5,025 nucleotides of DNA, from assembly GCA_023437755.1 (NCBI GenBank), contig JAEZFJ010000113.1, forward strand, positions 1-5,025. The letters are read 5' to 3'. Position 1 is the first letter of the stretch, and every line of letters starts with the position of its first letter. Positions 1 through 5,025 of this stretch are shown one piece after another. This DNA comes from Pseudomonadota bacterium (GTDB lineage: Bacteria; Pseudomonadota; Alphaproteobacteria; Rhizobiales; Devosiaceae). Under the pieces are notes generated by a model. It was not told the DNA's origin. It saw only the letters and a program-made list of their open reading frames with translations, and made no database searches. A program made the position numbers and the translations under genes.

Positions 1-1
1 C

Positions 2-721
2 GACCAGGCGCTGGAGCAGCGAGGGCTGGCACCCAGCCGCTCGCGGGCCCGCGACGCGATCCTCCGCGGGACGGTCACCGTCAACGGTGTGGCCGCGAGC
101 AAACCGAACCAGCAGGTGGGGCCCGACGACGCCGTTGCCATTGCCGATCCGGCTTCCACCTATGTCTCCCGCGCTGCCCTCAAGCTGATCGCCGGCCTCG
201 ATGCCGGCGCTGTTCCGGTCGAAGGCCGCACCTGTCTCGATGTCGGCTCCTCCACCGGCGGGTTCACCCAAGTGCTGCTGGAGCGCGGCGCGGCGCGGGT
301 TTACGCGGTCGATGTGGGTCAGGACCAGCTGCATGAGCGGCTTCGTGGCAGCAATCGCGTCGTGAGCATGGAGAGCACCAACGCCCGCGACCTGACCGCA
401 GAGATGATCTCTGAGCCGATCGATCTGCTAGTTTCCGACATCAGCTTCGTGTCGGTGACCAAGGTGCTCGCCGAACCACTGGCGCTTTGCAGGCCCCGCG
501 CTGATGCAGTGATCCTGTTCAAGCCACAGTTCGAGGTCGGCCGTGACCATGTGGGCAAGGGCGGGATCGTCACGGACGAGGCCGAGACGGCCCGTGCCAT
601 GGCCGAGGTGATCGCGTTTGTGGAAGCGACAGGCTTTGGACATCGGCTGAGTGTCCCCTCCCCCATCAGTGGAGGCGACGGCAACCGGGAGACGGTGCTG
701 GTGTTCAGACGCTCCGCCTGA
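2..721 (+). CDS. tlyA: TlyA family rRNA (cytidine-2'-O)-methyltransferase, 5'-partial
   Basis: Transfers a methyl group from S-adenosylmethionine to a ribose 2'-OH of rRNA. Members of the family act on 23S rRNA C1920, and some also on 16S rRNA C1409. The frame is open from base 2, giving 239 visible residues and a TGA stop. Visible residues 1-48 form an S4 RNA-binding domain (DQALEQRGLAPSRSRARDAI, then VTVNG). An FtsJ/RrmJ-type methyltransferase follows, with SAM loop LDVGSSTGGFT near 79-89. K61, D146, K174 and E230 fit the K-D-K-E tetrad; their spacings (85, 28, 56) equal those I recall for the mycobacterial enzyme (K69, D154, K182, E238). The GTG at 89 is not the start, because the S4 domain continues upstream of it. 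About 3-7 residues are probably missing. In many alphaproteobacteria this gene follows dxs, which cannot be checked here. The family and catalytic set are secure; the rRNA target is inferred. Confidence 0.95.
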   Translation, partial: DQALEQRGLAPSRSRARDAILRGTVTVNGVAASKPNQQVGPDDAVAIADPASTYVSRAALKLIAGLDAGAVPVEGRTCLDVGSSTGGFTQVLLERGAARVYAVDVGQDQLHERLRGSNRVVSMESTNARDLTAEMISEPIDLLVSDISFVSVTKVLAEPLALCRPRADAVILFKPQFEVGRDHVGKGGIVTDEAETARAMAEVIAFVEATGFGHRLSVPSPISGGDGNRETVLVFRRSA

Positions 722-724
722 CGC

Positions 725-1840
725 CTAGTTCCGCTCGAACCCCACGGCACCCTCGCGGCCCGTCTGCCCCCGGTGCCGCAAGTAGTGGTCGGCCAATACG
801 CAAGCCATCATCGCCTCGCCCACCGGCACCGCACGAATACCGACACAGGGGTCGTGGCGGCCCTTGGTGATGATGTCGGTGTCCTCGTTGCTGGTGGTCA
901 CCGTCTGGCGTGGGGTGATGATCGAGGATGTGGGCTTCACCGCAAAGCGGCAGACGATGGGGTCGCCGTTGCTGATGCCGCCGAGGATGCCACCAGCCTT
1001 GTTGGAGAGGAAGTAGGGCTGCTCCGGGCCGGCCCGCATCTGGTCTGCGTTTTCGACGCCGGTCAGGCTCGCCGCCTCGAAACCGGCGCCGATCTCTACG
1101 GCTTTCACCGCATTGATGCTCATCATCGCCGAAGCGAGGTCGGCACTCAGCTTGCCGTAGACCGGCGCGCCCCAGCCCGGCGGCACGCCTTCGGCGACGA
1201 CCTCGATCACGGCGCCCACCGAGTTGCCATCCCGGCGAATACCGTCGAGATATTCAACCCACTGCCCGGCCGCCACCGGGTCGGCGCAGAAAAAGGGATT
1301 GTTGTCGACCTCGTTCCAGTCGAAGCGGTTGTAGTCGATCTTGTGCGGCCCCACCTGCACCAGGCTGGCCCGGACGGTGACGCCCTCGAGCACCTGTCTG
1401 GCCACGGCACCTGCCGCCACCCGCGCTGCGGTCTCCCGCGCCGAGGTGCGGCCGCCGCCGCGGTAGTCGCGGATGCCGTATTTCTGGTCATACGTGTAGT
1501 CGGCGTGGCCCGGGCGATACTTGTCCCGGATTTCCGAATAGTCCTTGGACCTCTGGTCGGTGTGCTCGATCATCAGCGAGATCGGCGTGCCGGTGGTGCG
1601 CGGCCCGTCGGTGCGTTCGGCCTCGAACACGCCCGAAAGAATGCGCACCTCGTCGGCTTCGCGCCGCTGCGTCGTGAACTTGGATTGGCCCGGCTTGCGC
1701 CGATCGAGATCGCGCTGGATCATTTCAGGCGTCAGCAACAGGCCGGGGGGGCAACCGTCGACCACGACGCCGAGCGCCGGCCCATGGCTCTCGCCCCAGG
1801 TGGTGAAGCGGAAAAGATGCCCGAAGGTATTGAACGACAT
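725..1840 (-). CDS. aroC: Chorismate synthase
   Basis: Catalyses the last shikimate step, conversion of 5-enolpyruvylshikimate-3-phosphate to chorismate. It needs reduced FMN and acts in the cytoplasm, supplying aromatic amino acids, folate and quinones. The protein has 371 residues, a normal bacterial length. All three family signatures are present: GESHGPALG at 16-24 with H19; GGGRTSARETAARVAAGA at about 128-145, preceded by H112; and RHDPCVGIRAVPVGEAM at 328-344. The two histidines match the conserved catalytic pair. The start ATG at 1838-1840 is supported by the conserved N-terminus (FGHLFRFTTWGESHG) and by AGGGG at 1848-1852, seven bases upstream. A run of seven C's encodes part of CPPG near residues 30-32, with the frame intact. 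It is the last gene of the minus-strand cluster and ends 3 bases from the tlyA stop. A promoter candidate of its own lies just upstream. Confidence 0.98.
   Translation of the reverse strand: MSFNTFGHLFRFTTWGESHGPALGVVVDGCPPGLLLTPEMIQRDLDRRKPGQSKFTTQRREADEVRILSGVFEAERTDGPRTTGTPISLMIEHTDQRSKDYSEIRDKYRPGHADYTYDQKYGIRDYRGGGRTSARETAARVAAGAVARQVLEGVTVRASLVQVGPHKIDYNRFDWNEVDNNPFFCADPVAAGQWVEYLDGIRRDGNSVGAVIEVVAEGVPPGWGAPVYGKLSADLASAMMSINAVKAVEIGAGFEAASLTGVENADQMRAGPEQPYFLSNKAGGILGGISNGDPIVCRFAVKPTSSIITPRQTVTTSNEDTDIITKGRHDPCVGIRAVPVGEAMMACVLADHYLRHRGQTGREGAVGFERN
745..778. other. Inverted repeat near the tlyA/aroC convergence
   Basis: Perfect 7-base arms, cggcacc at 745-751 and ggtgccg at 772-778, are separated by a 20-base loop. 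The repeat lies inside the aroC 3' coding end and 24 bases past the tlyA stop. No run of T follows on either strand, so it is not a standard intrinsic terminator. It is the nearest stem-loop that could end or stabilise the tlyA transcript. Such repeats also arise by chance in GC-rich coding DNA. Confidence 0.3.
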
Positions 1841-1863
1841 GGCACAGCCCCTGTTGGCCGCCT

Positions 1864-1892
1864 GTTTAGGGCAGCGGCGGCGCCCGGGTCAA
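1864..1892 (-). promoter_or_regulatory. Candidate sigma-70 promoter for aroC
   Basis: On the minus strand, TTGACC (1892-1887) is followed after exactly 17 bases by CTAAAC (1869-1864). The -35 is close to the consensus TTGACA. The -10 is weaker but plausible for alphaproteobacteria, whose -10 boxes are relaxed. Transcription would begin near 1857, leaving a leader of about 17 bases that contains the AGGGG ribosome site. aroC would then have its own supply of transcript besides read-through from fabI and the phosphatase gene. Confidence 0.45.
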
Positions 1893-1911
1893 TCGAGGCC
1901 GCACCGGGCGC
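1880..1911. repeat. 8-bp inverted repeat overlapping the aroC -35 region
   Basis: gcgcccgg at 1880-1887 and ccgggcgc at 1904-1911 are perfect inverted arms around a 16-base centre. The left arm runs through the spacer side of the candidate -35 box, so it could be an operator or an RNA stem. No U-tract follows on the minus strand, which argues against an intrinsic terminator. High GC makes chance formation possible. Confidence 0.35.
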
Positions 1912-1973
1912 TACGGCAACTCGCCAGCGAGTTCGGGCAGGTCGCGCTCCCCGAACGCCTGCGCGAGGGCCAT
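1911..1973 (-). CDS. Possible 20-residue small ORF coupled to the phosphatase stop
   Basis: The phosphatase stop TAA overlaps an ATG by one base (TAATG), a layout typical of translational coupling. GAGG lies four bases before the ATG and could serve as ribosome site. The ORF runs 20 codons to a TAG, starts MALAQAFGERD and ends AGELP. I recognise no family. It has one aromatic residue (F) and no Trp or Tyr, so it does not look like a classic aromatic-amino-acid attenuator peptide. Its 3' half lies within stems A and B. It may be a real small peptide, a remnant of lost coding sequence, or chance. Confidence is low because 20 open codons are common in GC-rich DNA. Confidence 0.2.
   Translation of the reverse strand: MALAQAFGERDLPELAGELP
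1918..1956. other. Two overlapping stem-loops upstream of aroC
   Basis: Stem A pairs aactcg (1918-1923) with cgagtt (1928-1933) around a tight 4-base loop. Stem B pairs gttcggg (1931-1937) with cccgaac (1950-1956) around 12 bases. They share bases 1931-1933, so they cannot both form fully. They lie just after the phosphatase stop codon in the minus-strand transcript, upstream of the aroC promoter candidate. They may end or protect the upstream mRNA. No T-run follows either stem. Confidence 0.35.
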
Positions 1974-2593
1974 TAGTCCTCGTCGGGCCGCAGCAGTTCC
2001 ATCTTGCCGGGGGTGAAGTGCATCACGGCATCCTGCGGCGGAGCCCAGTTGATCACCTCGATCACCGGCGCCCGCTCGATGAGCACGCGCAGGGTCCGGG
2101 CAATGCCGCCATGCGCCACCACCACCGATGGCCCGGTCAGCACCGCGGCAAACTCGATCAACCGCGCCTCGACGTCGCGGTAGCTCTCGCCGTTTTCTGG
2201 TCGGAAGTCCCAATAGGTCTCGTCGCGATGGCCGGGCGCCACGGCCATGTTGGCCGGCAGTTCCTCGTGGAGGCTCCCCTCGAGCACGCCGAAGGAGATT
2301 TCCATCAGTCGCACGTCGAATTTCACCTCGGGCAGGTGGATGGAGAATCCGGCGCGAACGCGGTCCATGGTCTCGCGGGTGCGACCCAGGGGTGAGGCGT
2401 GCCATTCGAAGGCGCGCGGGTCGAGCCCGCGCTCCTTGAACAGTTGGGCGAGCAGCTTGCCGTTGCGGCTCGCCTGGCCCTTGCCCTTCTCGTTCAGCGG
2501 GATGTCCTTGCGCCCCTGATAGCGGCGCTCGGCATTCCACGGCGTCTCTCCGTGCCGGATGAAGTAGATTTCCGGCCAGGCGGGCGCAGTCAT
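1973..2593 (-). CDS. Histidine phosphatase family protein (phosphoglycerate-mutase-like)
   Basis: A cytoplasmic phosphatase of the branch 1 histidine-phosphatase superfamily, 206 residues from the chosen start. The phosphate pocket is complete: RHGE at 13-16, where H14 takes the phosphate; R71 in SPLGRTRET; E98 in LMEISFG as likely proton donor; and H161 in VVVAHGG. The common NxxxRYQGRxDxPLNxxG segment is at 20-37. A GTG at 2599 would add two residues (MN). I prefer the ATG at 2591-2593 because GGAG lies five bases before it, whereas the GTG overlaps that site. It sits 50 bases after fabI in the same direction, probably in one transcript. In related genomes it is often called gpmB, but lack of a specific domain means the substrate cannot be read from sequence; small phosphorylated metabolites are the usual targets of such proteins. 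Confidence 0.93.
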   Translation of the reverse strand: MTAPAWPEIYFIRHGETPWNAERRYQGRKDIPLNEKGKGQASRNGKLLAQLFKERGLDPRAFEWHASPLGRTRETMDRVRAGFSIHLPEVKFDVRLMEISFGVLEGSLHEELPANMAVAPGHRDETYWDFRPENGESYRDVEARLIEFAAVLTGPSVVVAHGGIARTLRVLIERAPVIEVINWAPPQDAVMHFTPGKMELLRPDED

Positions 2594-2634
2594 GTTCACT
2601 CCGCGCCGTGGGCGGGCGCGTCCTTCAAGCTGGT

Positions 2635-2656
2635 GGCGAGCGCTTATTCGCTCGCC
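2635..2656. other. Strong stem-loop with the fabI stop codon in its loop
   Basis: ggcgagcg (2635-2642) and cgctcgcc (2649-2656) form a perfect 8-bp GC-rich stem around a 6-base loop. In the minus-strand transcript the loop is AAUAAG and contains the fabI UAA. No U-tract follows on either strand. It may mark the 3' end of a processed fabI mRNA, or lower read-through into the phosphatase gene 50 bases on. Confidence 0.45.
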
Positions 2657-3453
2657 GCGGGAGTTGCATCGTCGAGCAGCTTCATGCCGACAACGTTGAA
2701 CCCGGCATCAACGTAGTGGATTTCGCCGGTGACACCACCTGCAAGGTCGGACAGCAGGTATGTCGCTGCGCCACCGACGTCGGCGATGGAGACGTTCTTG
2801 CGCAGGGCCGAGTTGGCTTCCTGCCAGTGCAGCATGTCGCGCAGGCCGGAGATGCCGGATGCCGCCAGCGTCTTGATCGCACCGGCCGAGATGGCGTTGA
2901 CGCGAATGCCCGACTTTCCGAGGTCGACGGCAAGGTAGCGTACAGACGCCTCGAGCGCCGCCTTGGCAACGCCCATGACGTTGTAGTTCGGCACGTATTT
3001 GGCGGCACCGTAATAGGTCAGCGTCAGCAGCGATCCGCCCGCCGACATCAGCGGCTCGGCGCGCTTGGCGACGGCCGTGAAGGAGTAGACCGAGATGTCC
3101 ATGGTCAGCGCGAAGTTGTCGCGGCTGGTCTCGATATAGCGGCCTTCGAGCTCTTCCTTGTTGGAAAAGCCGATGGCGTGGACCAGGAAATCGAGCTGCC
3201 CCCACCGTTCCTTGATCTGGCGGAAAGTCTCGTCCATGGCGGCTTCGTCGCTGACGTCACACTCGACGAGGAAGTCGGATCCGACCTCGGCCGCCAGCGG
3301 TTCCACGCGGCGCTTCAGCGCCTCGCCCTGATACGAAAACGCCATTTCGGCGCCCTGGGCATGCAGTTGCTTGGCGATGCCCCAGGCGATGGACCGGTTG
3401 TTGGCGAGACCCATGATGAGGCCGCGCTTGCCGGCCATCAATCCAGTGGTCAT
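2644..3453 (-). CDS. fabI: Enoyl-[acyl-carrier-protein] reductase, FabI type
   Basis: Reduces the trans-2 double bond of enoyl-ACP with NADH, the final step of each cycle of type II fatty-acid elongation in the cytoplasm. The protein has 269 residues, close to E. coli FabI (262). It is a short-chain-dehydrogenase fold: cofactor site GLANNRSIAWG at 15-25, CDV at 65-67, and VHAIGF at 91-96. The catalytic Y147, Y157 and K164 lie in the FabI-specific Y-x6-K spacing (YNVMGVAK), followed by ISAGAIKTLAASGI at 188-201. This pattern separates FabI from ordinary FabG-like reductases. The start ATG at 3451-3453 has AAGGGA eight bases upstream (3462-3467). It is the first gene of the minus-strand cluster. 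Residue 204 is Leu where E. coli has Phe203 in the triclosan pocket. Some relatives carry two FabI paralogues, so essentiality cannot be assumed. Confidence 0.97.
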   Translation of the reverse strand: MTTGLMAGKRGLIMGLANNRSIAWGIAKQLHAQGAEMAFSYQGEALKRRVEPLAAEVGSDFLVECDVSDEAAMDETFRQIKERWGQLDFLVHAIGFSNKEELEGRYIETSRDNFALTMDISVYSFTAVAKRAEPLMSAGGSLLTLTYYGAAKYVPNYNVMGVAKAALEASVRYLAVDLGKSGIRVNAISAGAIKTLAASGISGLRDMLHWQEANSALRKNVSIADVGGAATYLLSDLAGGVTGEIHYVDAGFNVVGMKLLDDATPAASE

Positions 3454-3493
3454 TGTTGTTTTCCCTTGCTGGAGTCGTTAGGTCGGTTGTGAC

Positions 3494-3505
3494 ACAGGGC
3501 CCTGT
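3494..3505. promoter_or_regulatory. Perfect 12-bp palindrome in the divergent fabI / FAD-dehydrogenase control region
   Basis: acagggccctgt reads the same on both strands and lies in the 92-base gap between two divergent genes (3454-3545), where operators are common. On the minus strand a weak promoter-like pair, TTGCCC (3514-3509) and CACAAC (3491-3486) with a 17-base spacer, places the palindrome in the spacer. I found no convincing plus-strand promoter. About one such 12-mer is expected by chance in 5 kb, so placement is the main argument. Confidence 0.3.
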
Positions 3506-3545
3506 AGGGGGCAAGTTCGCCGCCCCGCCAGCTCAAGCTTTCACC

Positions 3546-4955
3546 ATGACCTTCGACATCATCGCCACGCTCGCCGCCATTGTCGGCACCGACCATGTCA
3601 TCACCCCGGGCGCGGGCATGACAACCTATGTCAGCGAACCGCGCCGGCGTTTCCACCGGACGGCCGCCGCCGTGGTTCGCCCCGGCACAGTGGAAGAGGT
3701 GCAGGCGATCGCCCGCTGGGCCAACGAGCACGACATCGGCCTCATTCCCCAAGGCGGCAATACCGGTCTTGTCGGCGCCCAGGTGCCCCTCCGTGGCGAC
3801 GAGGTCATCGTGAGCCTCGCCCGACTCGACCGCGTCCGCAGCATCGATCCGGCCGCAGGCACGATCACCGTAGAGGCCGGCGCGATCCTCGAAAAGGTTC
3901 ACGCCGCCGCCGAAGCCGAGGGCATGATGTTCCCGCTCTGGCTCGCCTCGCAGGGCTCGGCCCGGATCGGTGGCCTGCTCTCCTCCAATGCCGGCGGCGT
4001 CAACGTGCTCGCCTATGGCAACGCCCGTGAGCTCACCATGGGCGTGGAAGCCGTGCTCGCCAACGGGCGGCTCTATCAGGGCCTCAATTCGCTCAAGAAG
4101 GACAACACCGGCTACGATCTCAAGGACCTGCTGGTCGGGGCCGAAGGCACGCTCGGCATCATCACCGCGGCGACCCTGAAGCTGTTCCCGCAGCCGGAAG
4201 ATCACGAAACGGCGCTGGTCAATGTCGCCAGCCCCGCCCGCGCCGTCCAACTCTTCCAGCTGATGCGCGAGCGGCTCGGCGGACGCCTAACGGCCTTCGA
4301 ACTGGTGCCTGCGCTCGGCCTCGACATGCAGCTCCGCCACGGCATGCTCGATCGCGACCCGACCGCCGGCCCGTCGCCCTGGTACGCGCTGGTCGAGTTC
4401 TCGCGCATGAGCGGCGGTGACCCCGGTACGCTCGCCAGTGCCGTCGAAGCGGCGTTTATCGCCGGCCTGATCGACAACGCCGTCTTCGCCGAATCCCTGG
4501 CTGACCGCACCCGCATGTGGGCCTTCCGCGAGCAGATGAGCGAATGCCAGTCGCGCGAAGGCGCCTCCATCAAGCATGACGTTTCCGTGCCTGTTGCGGC
4601 CATTCCGGCGCTGATCGAACAGGGCTCGGCGGCCGCGGAGGCGCTGGTGGCAGGCATCCGCCCGGTGCCGTTCGGCCACGTCGGCGACGGCAATATCCAC
4701 TTCAACTTCAGCCAACCCGTCGGGGCCGACGCCAAGGCGTTCATGGCGCAATACGATGAGGCGCTGCACGAGGCGATCTACGAGGTGGTGCTCCGCCTCG
4801 GAGGTTCGGTGTCTGCCGAGCACGGGATCGGCCAGCTCAAGGTGGACCTCTTGCGACGGGTCAAGGACCCGGTGGCGCTCGAGATGATGCGCGCCATCAA
4901 GACTGCACTCGATCCAAAGGGCATCCTCAACCCGGGCAAGATGCTGCCGCGCTAG
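3546..4955 (+). CDS. FAD-binding dehydrogenase of the D-2-hydroxyglutarate / D-lactate dehydrogenase family
   Basis: Flavoenzyme that likely oxidises a D-2-hydroxyacid to its 2-oxoacid, passing electrons to a carrier such as electron-transfer flavoprotein. The protein has 469 residues, typical of the family. The N-terminal FAD_binding_4 (PCMH) domain covers about 36-215, with PQGGNTGLVG at 68-77, GGLLSSNAGG at 142-151 and LLVGAEGTLGIIT at 195-207. The C-terminal FAD-oxidase_C domain contains GHVGDGNIHFN (H378, H385) and SAEHGIG (E425, H426), the metal-binding set of D2HGDH-type enzymes. R328, S332 and K343 line up with human D2HGDH R386, T390 and K401. No signal peptide or membrane segment is seen. 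ATG 3546 is chosen from family length and N-terminus, although no clear ribosome site precedes it. The frame stays open to a TTG at 3453; a GTG at 3489 with AGG nearby is the main alternative. Exact substrate unknown. Confidence 0.93.
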   Translation: MTFDIIATLAAIVGTDHVITPGAGMTTYVSEPRRRFHRTAAAVVRPGTVEEVQAIARWANEHDIGLIPQGGNTGLVGAQVPLRGDEVIVSLARLDRVRSIDPAAGTITVEAGAILEKVHAAAEAEGMMFPLWLASQGSARIGGLLSSNAGGVNVLAYGNARELTMGVEAVLANGRLYQGLNSLKKDNTGYDLKDLLVGAEGTLGIITAATLKLFPQPEDHETALVNVASPARAVQLFQLMRERLGGRLTAFELVPALGLDMQLRHGMLDRDPTAGPSPWYALVEFSRMSGGDPGTLASAVEAAFIAGLIDNAVFAESLADRTRMWAFREQMSECQSREGASIKHDVSVPVAAIPALIEQGSAAAEALVAGIRPVPFGHVGDGNIHFNFSQPVGADAKAFMAQYDEALHEAIYEVVLRLGGSVSAEHGIGQLKVDLLRRVKDPVALEMMRAIKTALDPKGILNPGKMLPR

Positions 4956-4964
4956 CCAGCCGGT

Positions 4965-4990
4965 GGTCACCTGCCTGTCGCTGGGTCACC
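4965..4990 (+). repeat. 7-bp direct repeat before the downstream gene start
   Basis: ggtcacc occurs at 4965-4971 and again at 4984-4990, 19 bases apart, in the 48-base gap after the FAD dehydrogenase. The second copy touches the ribosome site of the putative next gene. The spacing is close to two helical turns, which could suit a paired protein site. The repeat is short enough to be chance. Confidence 0.2.
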
Positions 4991-4996
4991 AGGAGG
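4991..4996 (+). promoter_or_regulatory. Consensus Shine-Dalgarno site
   Basis: aggagg is a perfect anti-16S match and lies seven bases before a TTG codon at 5004-5006. It is the strongest ribosome site in the window and has no role in the FAD dehydrogenase, which ends at 4955. It argues that a new plus-strand gene begins here. Confidence 0.5.
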
Positions 4997-5003
4997 TGCC
5001 ATC

Positions 5004-5025
5004 TTGCGCTCGCGACCGCACGCGA
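5004..5025 (+). CDS. Start of an unidentified gene, cut by the window edge
   Basis: A TTG codon seven bases after aggagg opens a frame with no stop to the window end, reading M(L)-R-S-R-P-H-A. Only seven codons are visible, so the product cannot be named. The basic start could be the n-region of a signal peptide, but that is a guess. The gene would lie 48 bases after the FAD dehydrogenase in the same direction, possibly co-transcribed. GTG at 4996-4998 is another start codon nearby but overlaps the ribosome site. The call rests entirely on the ribosome site. Confidence 0.35.

Noticed and set aside
89..91. GTG 89 as the tlyA start
   Set aside because: Codons 2-88 in the same frame encode the S4 RNA-binding domain typical of TlyA, so the true start lies before base 1.
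657..676. cctccccc...ggagg resembling an intergenic palindromic repeat
   Set aside because: It encodes the conserved SPISGGDGN segment of TlyA, so the bases are explained by the protein and no insertion is needed.
1745..1751. Run of seven G (C on the aroC strand) as a phase-variation tract
   Set aside because: It encodes the conserved CPPG segment of an essential enzyme and the frame is intact. Seven bases is short for programmed slippage. It could be a sequencing-error hotspot.
773..2395. 540-codon plus-strand open frame
   Set aside because: It lies antisense to aroC and the phosphatase gene, both of which show complete family motifs. Its translation is rich in Arg, Gly, Ala and His with no recognisable domain, as expected for an antisense frame in GC-rich DNA.
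1974..2540. Second minus-strand frame through the phosphatase gene
   Set aside because: It is out of frame with the RHG catalytic protein and Arg/Gly/Ala-rich. Only its last 20 codons, past the phosphatase stop, are kept as a possible small ORF.
2608..3492. 294-codon plus-strand frame opposite fabI
   Set aside because: It is antisense to a fully recognisable FabI and has no family motif or convincing ribosome site.
3450..4250. 266-codon minus-strand frame opposite the FAD dehydrogenase
   Set aside because: It mirrors the FAD-binding domain coding sequence and has no independent motif. Long antisense frames are routine at this GC content.

Overview
The window is GC-rich chromosomal DNA, about two-thirds G+C by eye, with uniform codon use and densely packed housekeeping genes. 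The protein sequences and the fabI / histidine-phosphatase / aroC order suggest an alphaproteobacterium of the Hyphomicrobiales (a Devosia-like organism is my best guess). This comes from recalled family resemblance, not a search.

Layout. (1) 2-721, plus strand: tlyA, an rRNA 2'-O-methyltransferase whose first few codons lie outside the window. (2) 725-3453, minus strand: a probable operon read fabI (enoyl-ACP reductase), then a histidine phosphatase, then aroC (chorismate synthase). AroC ends only 3 bases from the tlyA stop. The 132-base gap before aroC holds a good promoter candidate, three inverted repeats and a possible 20-codon ORF coupled to the phosphatase stop. (3) 3454-3545: a 92-base divergent control region with a perfect 12-bp palindrome. 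(4) 3546-4955, plus strand: an FAD-linked dehydrogenase of the D-2-hydroxyglutarate / D-lactate dehydrogenase (GlcD-like) family. (5) 4956-5025: a short gap, then an ideal Shine-Dalgarno sequence and a TTG codon that probably start another gene cut by the window edge.

How the genes work together. fabI closes each round of fatty-acid elongation and aroC ends the shikimate pathway, so the minus-strand cluster groups essential anabolic enzymes rather than one pathway. tlyA modifies rRNA, and the FAD enzyme oxidises a D-2-hydroxyacid. I see no mobile element, CRISPR array, tRNA, rRNA gene, toxin-antitoxin pair or defence system, and no convincing undescribed system. The most interesting points are small: the aroC leader, the stem-loop around the fabI stop codon, the divergent-region palindrome and the new gene start at the right edge.
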